A DNA stretch of 64,000 nt, taken from positions 62,001 to 126,000 of the forward strand of contig NZ_JAVRHM010000001.1 in NCBI RefSeq assembly GCF_031846525.1, given 5' to 3'. Shown here one piece after another: positions 24,479-33,673 of the stretch (the first letter of the stretch is position 1; each line of letters begins with the position of its first letter). The notes below the pieces were generated by a model. That model ran no database searches and was not told the DNA's origin. It was given only the letters and a program-made list of their open reading frames with translations. The translations under genes were made by a program, and so were the position numbers. The DNA is from Autumnicola patrickiae (lineage in GTDB: Bacteria; Bacteroidota; Bacteroidia; Flavobacteriales; Flavobacteriaceae).

Positions 24479-25483
24479 ATGCTGAAGAAATATTTCATTC
24501 TGCTTTTTGCAGTTCTTACTCTTCTTCCTGTTAATTCCCAGGAAACAAAAGGTCTCCAGGAACTGGATTTACGACTCACCAATTACGACTATCCTTTTGC
24601 CGTAGATTTCTTTGAGGTGAATGCACAGCAGGAAATTTTTGAAATGGCTTATATGTTTATTGAAGCCGAGAATCCCAACGGAGAAACTATAATGTTACTC
24701 CACGGAAAAAATTTTAATGGTGCTTATTGGGAAACTACAATAGAAGCCCTGTCTTCTGAAGGATTTAATGTTCTGGTACCTGACCAGATCGGCTTTGGAA
24801 AATCCAGTAAGCCCAACCATTTTCAGTACACTTTTCAGCAATTGGCTTTAAACACAAAGAACCTGGTTGATTCTCTGGACATAGAAAAACTGAGCGTTAT
24901 TGGACATTCTATGGGTGGAATGCTGGCCACGCGCTTTGCACTAATGTATCCTGAAACAACCGAAAAACTTATCCTGGTAAATCCTATTGGACTGGAAGAC
25001 TGGAAGCTCAAAATCCCATACCAAAGCGTAAATGACTGGTACGAGCAGGAACTTAAGAAAGATTACGAGGCAATAAAAAGTTATCAGAAGGAAAGTTATT
25101 ATGCCGGGGACTGGAACGAAGATTACGCCGAATGGGCAAAGCTTCTTGCCGGCTGGACGCTAAATGAGAATTATCCTTTTATTGCATGGAATGCTGCACT
25201 TACTTACGACATGATACTTACCCAGCCTGTAGTGTATGAGTTCTCTAAAATTGAGGTACCCACGCTTTTAATAATTGGTACCCGCGACAGAACCGCCTTG
25301 GGGAAAAATCTCGTTTCAGAAGAAGTAAAAGCCACCATGGGTCTCTATGACCAGCTTGGGGAAGAAACCAGGGACAAAATTCCAAATGCCAAACTCGTAG
25401 AACTTGAAGATGTTGGTCACCTTCCGCACATTGAGGCTTTTGATCGGTTTATAAATCCGCTTTTAGATTACCTTCAGGAATAA
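24479..25483 (+). CDS. Secreted alpha/beta hydrolase
   Basis: A 334-residue alpha/beta-fold hydrolase with an N-terminal signal peptide (about residues 1-20, ending PVNSQ), so it is periplasmic or exported. The oxyanion region is LLHGKNFNG, the nucleophile elbow is VIGHSMGGML (Ser near residue 143), and the His lies in LEDVGHLPHIE near the C-terminus. It resembles proline iminopeptidase/haloperoxidase-like esterases; the substrate is unknown. It starts 39 bases after the lipid kinase gene and converges on the uspA gene with only 7 bases between stops. Confidence 0.83.
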   Translation: MLKKYFILLFAVLTLLPVNSQETKGLQELDLRLTNYDYPFAVDFFEVNAQQEIFEMAYMFIEAENPNGETIMLLHGKNFNGAYWETTIEALSSEGFNVLVPDQIGFGKSSKPNHFQYTFQQLALNTKNLVDSLDIEKLSVIGHSMGGMLATRFALMYPETTEKLILVNPIGLEDWKLKIPYQSVNDWYEQELKKDYEAIKSYQKESYYAGDWNEDYAEWAKLLAGWTLNENYPFIAWNAALTYDMILTQPVVYEFSKIEVPTLLIIGTRDRTALGKNLVSEEVKATMGLYDQLGEETRDKIPNAKLVELEDVGHLPHIEAFDRFINPLLDYLQE

Positions 25484-25490
25484 ATTAAAA

Positions 25491-26318
25491 CTAAACTCCC
25501 CCCTCCCCTTGCGGAGATAAAAGCGGAATGGATAACACAGGCACAGAAGACCGGGAAGCCATCATTCGGGTTTTGCTCCTGTGAACCAAAGACTCCCAAA
25601 AGTTGTATTTCTGCGGAATCATCACCAGCATATCTGCAGGTAACTTCTTGATCTCGCTTTCAATTTCCTTTATAATTTCTTCTGACTTTACTTCTTTAAA
25701 TTCATATTCCGATTCCTTGAATTCCTCTTCAATTTCCCTTGAGCAATTCTCCTCCGGTTTTGGTTGCACATGAAAAACCTCAATTTTCGCACTAAAAAAA
25801 TCTGCTATCTCTTTTACTTTTGCTGAAATTTCATGCTTTCCTTCTTTAAGTTCGTCATAGGCGAAAAGGATATTCTTTATCTCATCAAATTTTACTTTTT
25901 CCGGAATTGCCAGCACAGGATAGCTGTGTTTCATAATTGCTGAAGTTGTGGTATTGCCAAAAATATCCTGTGCCACAGAATTTCCTGCCATTCCCATGAC
26001 AATGAGATCTGCATCATATTTTTTGTAAAGGCGCTCAAGTTCTTCGGAAACTTCAACCATTAACTCCGCTTCGTACTTTACATCAATGGAGAATTTCCTC
26101 GCCACAGCTTCACATTTTTCCTTCAGTAAAATTTTATTCTCTTCAATTAAATGATCCAGAGCTTCTGCAGGCAACATAGTATTGGCTACATGAAGAGGAA
26201 TCGTAAAAGAATTGAAAAGAATAATCCTTGCTCCTGTCTTTTGAGCAAAGCCTGCTGCATACTCAACAGCATTTCCTGATTCGGGCGAAAAATCTGTAGC
26301 AACAATTATAGTTTTCAT
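25491..26318 (-). CDS. Universal stress protein, tandem UspA domains
   Basis: A 275-residue protein with two UspA-type domains. The first (about 1-145) starts MKTIIVATDFSPESGNAVEYA and has the ATP-binding pattern MGMAGNSVAQDIFGNTTTSAIM. The second (about 150-275) is more diverged. Such proteins help cells survive starvation, redox or other stress; biochemical roles vary. ATG 26318 is chosen over the TTG-like opening 24 bases upstream because it begins the conserved domain. A -7 box (TAAATTTG) ends only 6 bases before this ATG, so the mRNA may be leaderless. The C-terminal tail LSPQGEGGV looks like read-through into formerly non-coding sequence. Confidence 0.87.
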   Translation of the reverse strand: MKTIIVATDFSPESGNAVEYAAGFAQKTGARIILFNSFTIPLHVANTMLPAEALDHLIEENKILLKEKCEAVARKFSIDVKYEAELMVEVSEELERLYKKYDADLIVMGMAGNSVAQDIFGNTTTSAIMKHSYPVLAIPEKVKFDEIKNILFAYDELKEGKHEISAKVKEIADFFSAKIEVFHVQPKPEENCSREIEEEFKESEYEFKEVKSEEIIKEIESEIKKLPADMLVMIPQKYNFWESLVHRSKTRMMASRSSVPVLSIPLLSPQGEGGV

Positions 26319-26323
26319 GATAA

Positions 26324-26331
26324 CAAATTTA
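26324..26331 (-). promoter_or_regulatory. -7 promoter element very close to the uspA start codon
   Basis: Reads TAAATTTG on the minus strand, an exact TAnnTTTG match ending 6 bases before ATG 26318. The predicted transcription start coincides with the start codon. Confidence 0.4.
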
Positions 26332-26497
26332 GTGTGAAGCAATAGAACCTTGTAAGGGATCGTTTTTAACCTATAACAAAATTACGATTATAGTGAGGCT
26401 GTAAAATGACAATTATCATGCTCTATGCAATTTCCGGACGAAAATTGTTTATTTGAAATACCTAAAGCTTTTCCTTATTTTAGATGAGGCTAATTTG

Positions 26498-26505
26498 TAT
26501 TTTTG
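26498..26505 (+). promoter_or_regulatory. -7 promoter element of ftsK
   Basis: TATTTTTG, an exact TAnnTTTG match 21 bases before ATG 26527. It overlaps the upstream TTG at 26503 and so argues against that start. Confidence 0.5.
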
Positions 26506-26526
26506 CCGAAATACCGCAAATCATAT

Positions 26527-28899
26527 ATGGCTAAGAAAAAAGCTAAAACCAGAAAAAATCCTGCTAAAAAACCTTCCAAATTTACTTTTAAGCTCAACAG
26601 GCAACAAAAGGTAGTTCTTGGAAGTTTTTTAATGCTCTTTGGATTGGCTTTACTAGTTGCATTTATCTCCTTTTTATTTAATTGGCAGGCAGACCAGTCT
26701 ACTTTGGATCACCTGGCAGACCGGCAGATTGAATCCAAAAACTGGCTAAGTAAATTTGGAGCAGCCATTAGTGATTTCTTTATCTATCAGGGCTTTGGTG
26801 TTGCTGCATTTGTGCTTGCTTTTTTGGTAGGCCTTACGGGAATTTACCTTTTCTTCGATTTTAAGAGAAGTAACCTGCAAAAATTCTGGTTTTGGGGCGT
26901 ATTGGTGATGATCTGGCTATCGCTTTTCTTCGGGTTCTTTGCTGAAGAGAATCCGTTGCTTGGAGGGAGAATAGGATTTGAAATGAACGATTACCTTCAG
27001 GATTATCTCGGCTTTTTTGGTACCGTACTCTTAATGATATTCCTGTTTATGGTATATGTCACCGTTCGGCTGAAAATTACTCCGGAACTTATAGGAAGCT
27101 ATGTAAAAAGCTCTAAAAAGGATTTTCAGTCTGAATTTCAAAAAACAGGTGGAAATGTTTCAGAAACAGAAGAAGAAAAAGACTGGAAGGAAGAGGTAAT
27201 TCTTAAAAAGCAAAGAGATGAAGAAGAATCTGCTGCAGAAATAAAGCTGGAAACTGTCGCTACCCGGGAAAATAAAGCTACACCACCAACAGCTCCGGCT
27301 CCAAAGAAGGAGGAAATTGAAGAAGTTGAAATGGAAGTTGAAACTGCTCCCGAAGAAGATGAAGTTGAAGATAATTTAAGCAAAAAGCTGGTAAGTGATT
27401 TTGGTGAATTTGATCCAACCCTGGAGTTGAGCAACTACAAATTCCCAACGCTGGATTTACTTAAGGATTATGGCGGTGGTATTACAGTGAATCAACAGGA
27501 ACTGGAGGAAAACAAGAACCGAATCCTGGAAACTTTGCGCAATTATAAGATTGAAATTGCCCAAATTAAAGCCACGGTTGGTCCTACAGTTACTTTATAT
27601 GAAATTGTTCCGGAAGCAGGAATCAGGATTTCAAAAATTAAAAATCTTGAAGATGATATAGCACTGTCCCTCTCAGCACTTGGAATAAGGATTATTGCTC
27701 CTATTCCGGGTAAAGGAACAATTGGTATAGAAGTCCCTAATAAGAACTCCACAATTGTATCTATGCGTTCGGTGATTGCCTCGCCTAAATTTCAGAATGC
27801 CGAAATGGAGCTTCCCATGGCTTTGGGAAAAACAATTTCAAACGAAACTTTTGTAGTAGATTTGGCTAAAATGCCACACATGCTAATGGCAGGTGCCACG
27901 GGACAGGGTAAATCTGTTGGTCTTAATGCCATTCTTACTTCACTTCTATACAGCAAGCATCCTGCAGAAGTGAAATTTGTACTGGTGGATCCCAAAAAAG
28001 TGGAGCTTACGCTTTTTAATAAAATCGAAAGACATTATCTCGCTAAATTACCGGATACTGAAGAGGCAATTATTACCGACAACACCAAAGTTATCCATAC
28101 ACTCAACTCGCTTTGTACCGAAATGGATAATCGTTACGAAATGCTAAAAAATGCAATGGTTCGTAACCTTAAAGAATATAATGTTAAGTTTAAGAACAGA
28201 AAACTTAATCCCGAAGAAGGGCATCATTTTTTGCCCTATATCGTACTCGTCGTAGATGAGTTTGCAGATTTAATTATGACTGCAGGAAAGGAGGTGGAAA
28301 CACCAATAGCCCGATTGGCACAACTTGCCCGTGCGGTGGGAATACATTTAATCATTGCCACACAAAGACCTTCGGTTAACGTAATAACGGGTATTATAAA
28401 GGCCAACTTCCCGGCCAGGATCGCCTTCCGGGTAACTTCAAAAATAGATTCACGTACTATTCTGGACAGCCAGGGAGCAGATCAGTTGATAGGTCGGGGT
28501 GATATGCTTTTCACGCAGGGAAGCGAAATGAAACGTTTACAATGTGCTTTTGTAGATACCCCGGAAGTTGATAAGATTACCGAATTTATAGGATCCCAAA
28601 AAGCATATCCAGATGCTCACCTTCTGCCAGCCTATGAAGGGGAAGATAATGGCACAGGAGTTGATATAGATGTGAGCGAGAGGGACAAACTCTTTCGGGA
28701 AGCTGCCGAAGTTATCGTTACGGCGCAACAAGGCTCAGCTTCCCTGCTGCAACGAAAATTAAAACTTGGTTACAACCGTGCAGGAAGAATTATCGATCAA
28801 CTGGAAGCTGCAGGAATTGTTGGTCCTTTTGAAGGTAGTAAAGCACGGCAGGTATTAATTACAGATTTAGCAGCACTTGATCAATTGTTAAATGAATAA
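26527..28899 (+). CDS. ftsK: DNA translocase FtsK/SpoIIIE
   Basis: A membrane-anchored DNA pump that clears and aligns chromosome ends at the division septum. It has 790 residues: a basic N-terminus, four or five membrane helices within about 1-190, a charged linker rich in Glu (about 205-285), then the motor. Walker A GATGQGKS is near 456-463 and Walker B VLVVDEFADL near 573-582. The C-terminal gamma winged helix (ASLLQRKLKLGYNRAGRIIDQLEAAGIVG) binds polar guide sequences. It heads a run with lolA, lptF/G and ribB on the same strand. The upstream TTG at 26503 is rejected because a -7 box overlaps it. Confidence 0.94.
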   Translation: MAKKKAKTRKNPAKKPSKFTFKLNRQQKVVLGSFLMLFGLALLVAFISFLFNWQADQSTLDHLADRQIESKNWLSKFGAAISDFFIYQGFGVAAFVLAFLVGLTGIYLFFDFKRSNLQKFWFWGVLVMIWLSLFFGFFAEENPLLGGRIGFEMNDYLQDYLGFFGTVLLMIFLFMVYVTVRLKITPELIGSYVKSSKKDFQSEFQKTGGNVSETEEEKDWKEEVILKKQRDEEESAAEIKLETVATRENKATPPTAPAPKKEEIEEVEMEVETAPEEDEVEDNLSKKLVSDFGEFDPTLELSNYKFPTLDLLKDYGGGITVNQQELEENKNRILETLRNYKIEIAQIKATVGPTVTLYEIVPEAGIRISKIKNLEDDIALSLSALGIRIIAPIPGKGTIGIEVPNKNSTIVSMRSVIASPKFQNAEMELPMALGKTISNETFVVDLAKMPHMLMAGATGQGKSVGLNAILTSLLYSKHPAEVKFVLVDPKKVELTLFNKIERHYLAKLPDTEEAIITDNTKVIHTLNSLCTEMDNRYEMLKNAMVRNLKEYNVKFKNRKLNPEEGHHFLPYIVLVVDEFADLIMTAGKEVETPIARLAQLARAVGIHLIIATQRPSVNVITGIIKANFPARIAFRVTSKIDSRTILDSQGADQLIGRGDMLFTQGSEMKRLQCAFVDTPEVDKITEFIGSQKAYPDAHLLPAYEGEDNGTGVDIDVSERDKLFREAAEVIVTAQQGSASLLQRKLKLGYNRAGRIIDQLEAAGIVGPFEGSKARQVLITDLAALDQLLNE

Positions 28900-28963
28900 A
28901 GTCTCTTATAGAGCATCTAAAAAAGGACAAATTACTTTCTTGTCCGGAAAAATTTAAACTGTA

Positions 28964-29605
28964 ATGAAAAAATTAATCTTTCTATTTTCCATTCTTATCA
29001 GCACGGGCCTTACCGCTCAAAATTCAGACAAAGCTAAAGCTTTATTAAACGATGTTTCTTCAAAAGTTAAAGGCTATGAAAATATGGTCATTGATTTTAA
29101 ATACGCTCTGGAAAATACTGCTGAAAATGTTAGTCAGGAAACCCGTGGAGATGTTAGTATAAAAGGGGATAAATACGTACTTAATCTTATGGGTACTACC
29201 CAAATGTTTGACGGTAAGAAAATTTACACGATCATACCCGAAGATGAAGAAATCAATATTTCCAATTATGTAGAAGAAGACAGTAATAACATCACTCCTT
29301 CAAAAATGTTTTCTTTTTATGAAGAAGGATATAACTACAAATGGGATATTACTCAAGATGTAAAAGGAAGAAAAATCCAGTATATAAAACTTACGCCGCA
29401 GGACAGTAATGCCGAAGTGAAGGATATTCTCCTGGGTATAGACACTCAAACCAAACATATCTACAACCTTATCCAAACGCAGGATAATGGAACAAAAATT
29501 ACCATTACAGTAAAAAGTTTTAAAACAGACCAGCCACTGGCGCAGAGCCTGTTTACTTTTAACGAAGACAGATATTCCAGCTATTACATTAATCGGTTAG
29601 ATTAA
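28964..29605 (+). CDS. lolA: LolA-like outer membrane lipoprotein carrier protein
   Basis: A 213-residue periplasmic protein of the LolA/LppX-like fold that carries lipoproteins from the inner to the outer membrane. A signal peptide covers about residues 1-19 (ending STGLTAQ). The pattern KAKALLNDVSSKVKGYENMVIDFKY and the repeated beta-strand region (GDVSIKGDKYVLNLMGTTQMFDGKKIYTI) match the flavobacterial LolA group. It sits 64 bases after ftsK and one base before the lptF/G gene, a conserved envelope-biogenesis arrangement in this group. Confidence 0.85.
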   Translation: MKKLIFLFSILISTGLTAQNSDKAKALLNDVSSKVKGYENMVIDFKYALENTAENVSQETRGDVSIKGDKYVLNLMGTTQMFDGKKIYTIIPEDEEINISNYVEEDSNNITPSKMFSFYEEGYNYKWDITQDVKGRKIQYIKLTPQDSNAEVKDILLGIDTQTKHIYNLIQTQDNGTKITITVKSFKTDQPLAQSLFTFNEDRYSSYYINRLD

Positions 29606-29606
29606 A

Positions 29607-31055
29607 TTGAAGATACTAGACAGGTACATACTATCAAGCTTTCTAAAAACCTTCTTTTCCGTTTTTATAATCCTTATGTTCATCTTTGTACTGCAGACGA
29701 TCTGGTTGTACATAGGTGAACTTGCAGGAAAAGACCTGGATGTAGAAATAATTCTGAAGTTTTTACTCTACTTCTCCCCTAAACTTGTACCCTTAGTCTT
29801 ACCCCTTTCTATCTTGCTTACTTCCATCATGACCTTTGGAAGTTTTGCTGAGAATTATGAATTCGCGGCAATGAAATCCTCAGGAATTTCTTTGCAAAGA
29901 GCGATGAGTGGACTTACAATTTTTGTATTTCTTGTTAGTCTTACTGCCTTCTTCTTTTCTAATAATGTTATTCCTGCAGCAGAATTTAAATCTATAAACC
30001 TTAGGAAAAATATTGCCAAGCTTAAACCCGCAATGGCCATTAGTGAAAATATTTTTAATGAGGTGGGGAATATAAATATTAAAGTTGAAGAAAAAAGTGG
30101 GGACAACGACCAGTTTCTAAGAGATATTATTATTCACAAAAAAAATCAGCGTAGCGGAAATTTCACAGTTATGAAGGCTACGGAAGGTGAATTGATGGGT
30201 AGCACAGATTCTGATGTACTTTCACTCGTCCTCAAAGACGGGAATTATTATGATGAAATCCAGCCCAATGATGCTGCAAAAAGAAAAAATAAACCTTATG
30301 CCAAGAGCTACTTTGAAGAATATATAATAAATATTGACCTCTCCGAATTTAATAATGTTGATTTAGATGATGAAAACTACCACAATAGTCAGGGTATGTT
30401 AAACACTTCGGAACTCAGGGAAAGTATCGATTCATTTTCTACAAATTATAATAAGGAAGTAAAAATCTTTAAGGAAAGCATGTTAAGCCGGTCAGGTGCT
30501 GCTACACTCGAGCTCAATTATAAACCTGCAGATACAATAACAGAAACTGAAGCATCTGTTCTTGATTTATTCAATGCACAACAGGCTTCACAAATTACCG
30601 GTTTTGCGATAAGTTCAGCAGAAGCGGCGCTGTCACATATAAAATTAAAGAAGCAGGATTTTAAAATAAGTTTCCGGCAAATCAATAAATATGAAATAGC
30701 CTTACATGAAAAATATGCTTTGGCCGCAGCTTGTTTTGTTCTTTTCTTTGTTGGGGCACCACTTGGTGCAATTATAAGAAAAGGAGGAATGGGGTTGCCA
30801 ATGGTAATTGCAATTTTACTATTCCTTACCTATCACTTTATTGGCATATTTGCCAAAAACTCAGCCGAAGACGGTAGTATCAGTCCGTTCTTCGCCACCT
30901 GGTTACCTACTATAATCATGCTTCCGCTAGGAATACTATTAACCTACCGAGCTACCACAGACCAGGGGCTTTTTGCTTTTGACAGTATTTTTGAACCTTT
31001 TAAAAAGCTCCTCAAAAAAGCAGGGCTTATTAAGAAGAAAGACAAAATAGATTAA
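29607..31055 (+). CDS. LptF/LptG-family permease of the lipopolysaccharide exporter
   Basis: A 482-residue inner-membrane subunit of the Lpt ABC exporter that lifts lipopolysaccharide toward the outer membrane. Three N-terminal helices (about 10-120) and three C-terminal helices (about 370-460) flank a periplasmic jelly-roll domain, the LptF/G plan. FGSFAENYEFAAMKSSGISLQRAM is the conserved coupling region that contacts the ATPase. The domain between the two membrane parts is longer than usual (about 240 residues). The start is TTG 29607; no ATG is available. It starts one base after lolA, so both are surely on one mRNA. Confidence 0.9.
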   Translation: MKILDRYILSSFLKTFFSVFIILMFIFVLQTIWLYIGELAGKDLDVEIILKFLLYFSPKLVPLVLPLSILLTSIMTFGSFAENYEFAAMKSSGISLQRAMSGLTIFVFLVSLTAFFFSNNVIPAAEFKSINLRKNIAKLKPAMAISENIFNEVGNINIKVEEKSGDNDQFLRDIIIHKKNQRSGNFTVMKATEGELMGSTDSDVLSLVLKDGNYYDEIQPNDAAKRKNKPYAKSYFEEYIINIDLSEFNNVDLDDENYHNSQGMLNTSELRESIDSFSTNYNKEVKIFKESMLSRSGAATLELNYKPADTITETEASVLDLFNAQQASQITGFAISSAEAALSHIKLKKQDFKISFRQINKYEIALHEKYALAAACFVLFFVGAPLGAIIRKGGMGLPMVIAILLFLTYHFIGIFAKNSAEDGSISPFFATWLPTIIMLPLGILLTYRATTDQGLFAFDSIFEPFKKLLKKAGLIKKKDKID

Positions 31056-31084
31056 ATATCTTTGAAGCTGATAAATACATTGCA

Positions 31085-32233
31085 ATGCCAGAAACTGACA
31101 CAAATTCAAATACTATAAAATTAGATGCTATTAAGGATGCTATTGAAGATATTCGCGCCGGAAAAGTAATTATTGTAGTAGATGATATTGATAGGGAAAA
31201 TGAAGGGGATTTTGTAGCAGCGGCAGAAAAGGTGACGCCAGAGATGATAAATTTTATGGCAACACATGGAAGAGGTTTAATATGTGCTCCCATTACCGAG
31301 CGCAGATGCAAGGATTTAAGGCTGGAAATGATGGTTGGCACCAATACAGATCCTATGGAAACAGCCTTCACCATTTCAGTAGACCTTAAGGGGAAAGGAG
31401 TTACCACAGGGATTTCGGCATCAGACAGGGCAAAAACGATCCAGTCATTAATAGATCCAGATACAAAACCATACGATTTGAGTCGCCCAGGACATATATT
31501 TCCACTAAAAGCAAAGGAAGGTGGGGTTCTAAGAAGAACAGGGCATACAGAGGCTGCAATAGACTTTGCGAGATTAGCAGGATATGCGCCGGCTGGTGTG
31601 ATTGTAGAAATAATGAACGAGGATGGCACCATGGCTCGTTTGCCTCAGCTTATAGACGTGGCGCGTAAATTTGATCTTAAAATCGTTTCTATCGAAGATC
31701 TTGTGGCTTACAGGATGCAACACGATTCCCTGATCGAGAAAAAAGAAGATTTTGATGTGGAAACCCGTTTTGGAAGTTTCAGGTTAAGAGCTTACAAGCA
31801 AACTACAAATAACCAGGTACATATAGCCCTTACCAAAGGCACATGGAAAGCAAACGAAGAAATTTTGGTGCGCATGAATTCTACTTTGGTGAATAACGAT
31901 ATCCTGGGAACGCTTACCAATGATGCAGATAAGAAACTGGATACCATGTTTCGGGCTATTAATGAGGAAGGACGGGGTGCCATTGTATTTATTAATCCCG
32001 TTAATCAATCTCTTAACCTGCTTAACAGGCTTGGGGAATTAAAGGATATTCAGAAGAAAGGGGAAGTAAAAGCCCCTCCTGTGAATATGGATAATAAAGA
32101 TTTTGGGATTGGAGCCCAGATTCTACACGACCTGGAAATTCATAAAATGAAATTATTGTCCAATTCTCAACAGAAAAAACGGGTGGGAATGGTTGGTTAC
32201 GGCCTTGAAATTACAGATTACGTTAGCTATTAA
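31085..32233 (+). CDS. ribB: 3,4-dihydroxy-2-butanone-4-phosphate synthase with a degenerate GTP cyclohydrolase II domain
   Basis: Makes the four-carbon precursor of riboflavin from ribulose-5-phosphate. The N-terminal RibB domain (about residues 10-210) is complete: DDIDRENEGDF, ATHGRGLICAP, then SRPGHIFPLKAKEGGVLRRTGHTEAA. The C-terminal domain (about 215-382) has the length and position of GTP cyclohydrolase II (RibA), but I see none of the three zinc cysteines or the GDxxxSxRCDC motif; the equivalent stretch reads RMNSTLVNNDILG. It is therefore probably monofunctional, with ribA elsewhere. It is the last gene of the ftsK cluster, and its stop codon overlaps that of the convergent nitroreductase gene. 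Confidence 0.9.
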   Translation: MPETDTNSNTIKLDAIKDAIEDIRAGKVIIVVDDIDRENEGDFVAAAEKVTPEMINFMATHGRGLICAPITERRCKDLRLEMMVGTNTDPMETAFTISVDLKGKGVTTGISASDRAKTIQSLIDPDTKPYDLSRPGHIFPLKAKEGGVLRRTGHTEAAIDFARLAGYAPAGVIVEIMNEDGTMARLPQLIDVARKFDLKIVSIEDLVAYRMQHDSLIEKKEDFDVETRFGSFRLRAYKQTTNNQVHIALTKGTWKANEEILVRMNSTLVNNDILGTLTNDADKKLDTMFRAINEEGRGAIVFINPVNQSLNLLNRLGELKDIQKKGEVKAPPVNMDNKDFGIGAQILHDLEIHKMKLLSNSQQKKRVGMVGYGLEITDYVSY

Positions 32234-32862
32234 TCTATCTCAATAATTACGTCCTCCAAAGGACGTCGTACTTTCTTGAATCCTGAAAATTCATCATCTT
32301 TTGCACGGTAACCTACAGGAAGCACCAGTACAGATTTAAGATTATGCTCTTCCAGTTTTAGGAACTCATCGTATTTTTCCGGTTCAAAACCTTCCATAGG
32401 GCAGGCATCTATTTCTTCAGTAGCACAAACGGTAAGTAAAGTTCCCAAAGCGAGATATGCCTGATTAACCGACCACAGCGCAATTTCATTATAGGGTTTT
32501 GAGCTAAAATCCTTTACCAGAAATTCTTTAAAAGGGGATAATATTTCATCAGGAGTTTTTCTGATGCTTTTCACCCTTGTAAAATAATTTTCAATAAAAT
32601 CCGGTCCTACTTCTTTTTCTATACAAATAATGAGAATATGGGAAGCAGTACTTATTTGCTGCTGATTCATACTGTATCCCTTCAGCTTCTCCTGAATTTC
32701 TTTATTTTCTACAACGACCATTTTGATTGGCTGTAGCCCGTAGGATGTAGCTGTAAGATTAAAAGCTCTCTTTAAAATATCAATCTTTTCAGAAGGAAGA
32801 ACCTTTTCAGAATCAAATTTTTTAGTAGCATAACGCCACTCCAGCGCTTTAATATTTCCCAT
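32230..32862 (-). CDS. Nitroreductase-family NAD(P)H oxidoreductase
   Basis: A 210-residue FMN-dependent nitroreductase-fold enzyme resembling NfsB and the dihydropteridine reductase group. The opening ALEWRYATKKFDSEKVLP and SYGLQPIKMVVVEN are FMN-binding regions, and LALGTLLTVCATEEIDACPMEGFEPEKYDEFL is the conserved C-terminal half. It reduces quinones, nitro compounds or flavins with NAD(P)H in the cytoplasm. ATG 32862 is used; a TTG two codons upstream is less likely. The stop codon overlaps that of ribB on the opposite strand, with no terminator between them. Confidence 0.87.
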   Translation of the reverse strand: MGNIKALEWRYATKKFDSEKVLPSEKIDILKRAFNLTATSYGLQPIKMVVVENKEIQEKLKGYSMNQQQISTASHILIICIEKEVGPDFIENYFTRVKSIRKTPDEILSPFKEFLVKDFSSKPYNEIALWSVNQAYLALGTLLTVCATEEIDACPMEGFEPEKYDEFLKLEEHNLKSVLVLPVGYRAKDDEFSGFKKVRRPLEDVIIEID

Positions 32863-32996
32863 AATCAACAGGTTTTTTTAACAGATTGCTAATTTAAGGA
32901 ATGAATAAAAGATGACAGTACTTTATAGATAAATTAAACCTATACATCAAATTTTATTACCTATATTCGAATGAGTTTTTAATATTTCATGGGCAA

Positions 32997-33629
32997 ATGA
33001 GGCTGATAAAAAAATCCATCCTTACTCTGGTTATTCTAGTTGTTCTTGCCAGTCTGATCGTTCTTGGTTTTGACTCTTTTCTTAAGCAGAATACGGCTTC
33101 ACGTATCCACAGCGATATAAGTAAAGTACCCCCTGCCACCACTGTAATTGTTTTAGGGGCCAGTGTTCATGCCGATGGAAAACTCTCTCCTGTGCTGCAG
33201 GATCGTATGGATACTGCCATAGAACTTTTTCAGAAAAACAAAGTAGAACAATTTCTTGTTTCGGGAGATCATAAAACCGATGATTATGACGAGGTAAGCG
33301 CCATGAAGAATTACTTACTCAGCCATGGAATTCCAGAAAACCGAATTTTACAGGACCATGCCGGTTTTGATACTTATGATAGTATGTACAGGGCAAACAA
33401 ACTCTTCAACATTAGAAGCGCTATTGTGGTTACGCAAAAATTCCACCTGCCTCGGGCCATATTTATTGCAAAAAACCTTGGCCTGGAATACAAAGGGTTC
33501 GTTGCAGATAAACGGTCTTATGAAACTTCTACAAAATTAATGCGACGTGAAAAACTGGCGAATTTTAAGGCACTGTGGGAAGTACTTACAGATGGAAAGC
33601 CTGCAACTTTAAAAGAAAGGCTGGAATAA
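32997..33629 (+). CDS. SanA/YdcF-family membrane-anchored protein (DUF218)
   Basis: A 210-residue protein with one N-terminal membrane helix (about residues 8-28) and a DUF218 domain. The core is visible as VIVLGASVHADGKLSPVLQDRMDTAIELF, LVSGDHKTDDYDEVSAMKNYLL and VVTQKFHLPRAIFIAKNLGL. The group includes SanA, linked in enterobacteria to vancomycin exclusion at high temperature, and ElyC, involved in envelope polysaccharide biology. An envelope-barrier role is plausible but not shown by the sequence. It starts 135 bases after the divergent nitroreductase gene. Confidence 0.85.
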   Translation: MRLIKKSILTLVILVVLASLIVLGFDSFLKQNTASRIHSDISKVPPATTVIVLGASVHADGKLSPVLQDRMDTAIELFQKNKVEQFLVSGDHKTDDYDEVSAMKNYLLSHGIPENRILQDHAGFDTYDSMYRANKLFNIRSAIVVTQKFHLPRAIFIAKNLGLEYKGFVADKRSYETSTKLMRREKLANFKALWEVLTDGKPATLKERLE

Positions 33630-33673
33630 ATTCAATTTCCTATCTTTAAAGTCTAATCTCAAAAAAATTAAAT

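Noticed and set aside
26503..26526. TTG at 26503 as start of ftsK
   Set aside because: It overlaps the TATTTTTG promoter box; ATG 26527 starts a normal basic N-terminus.
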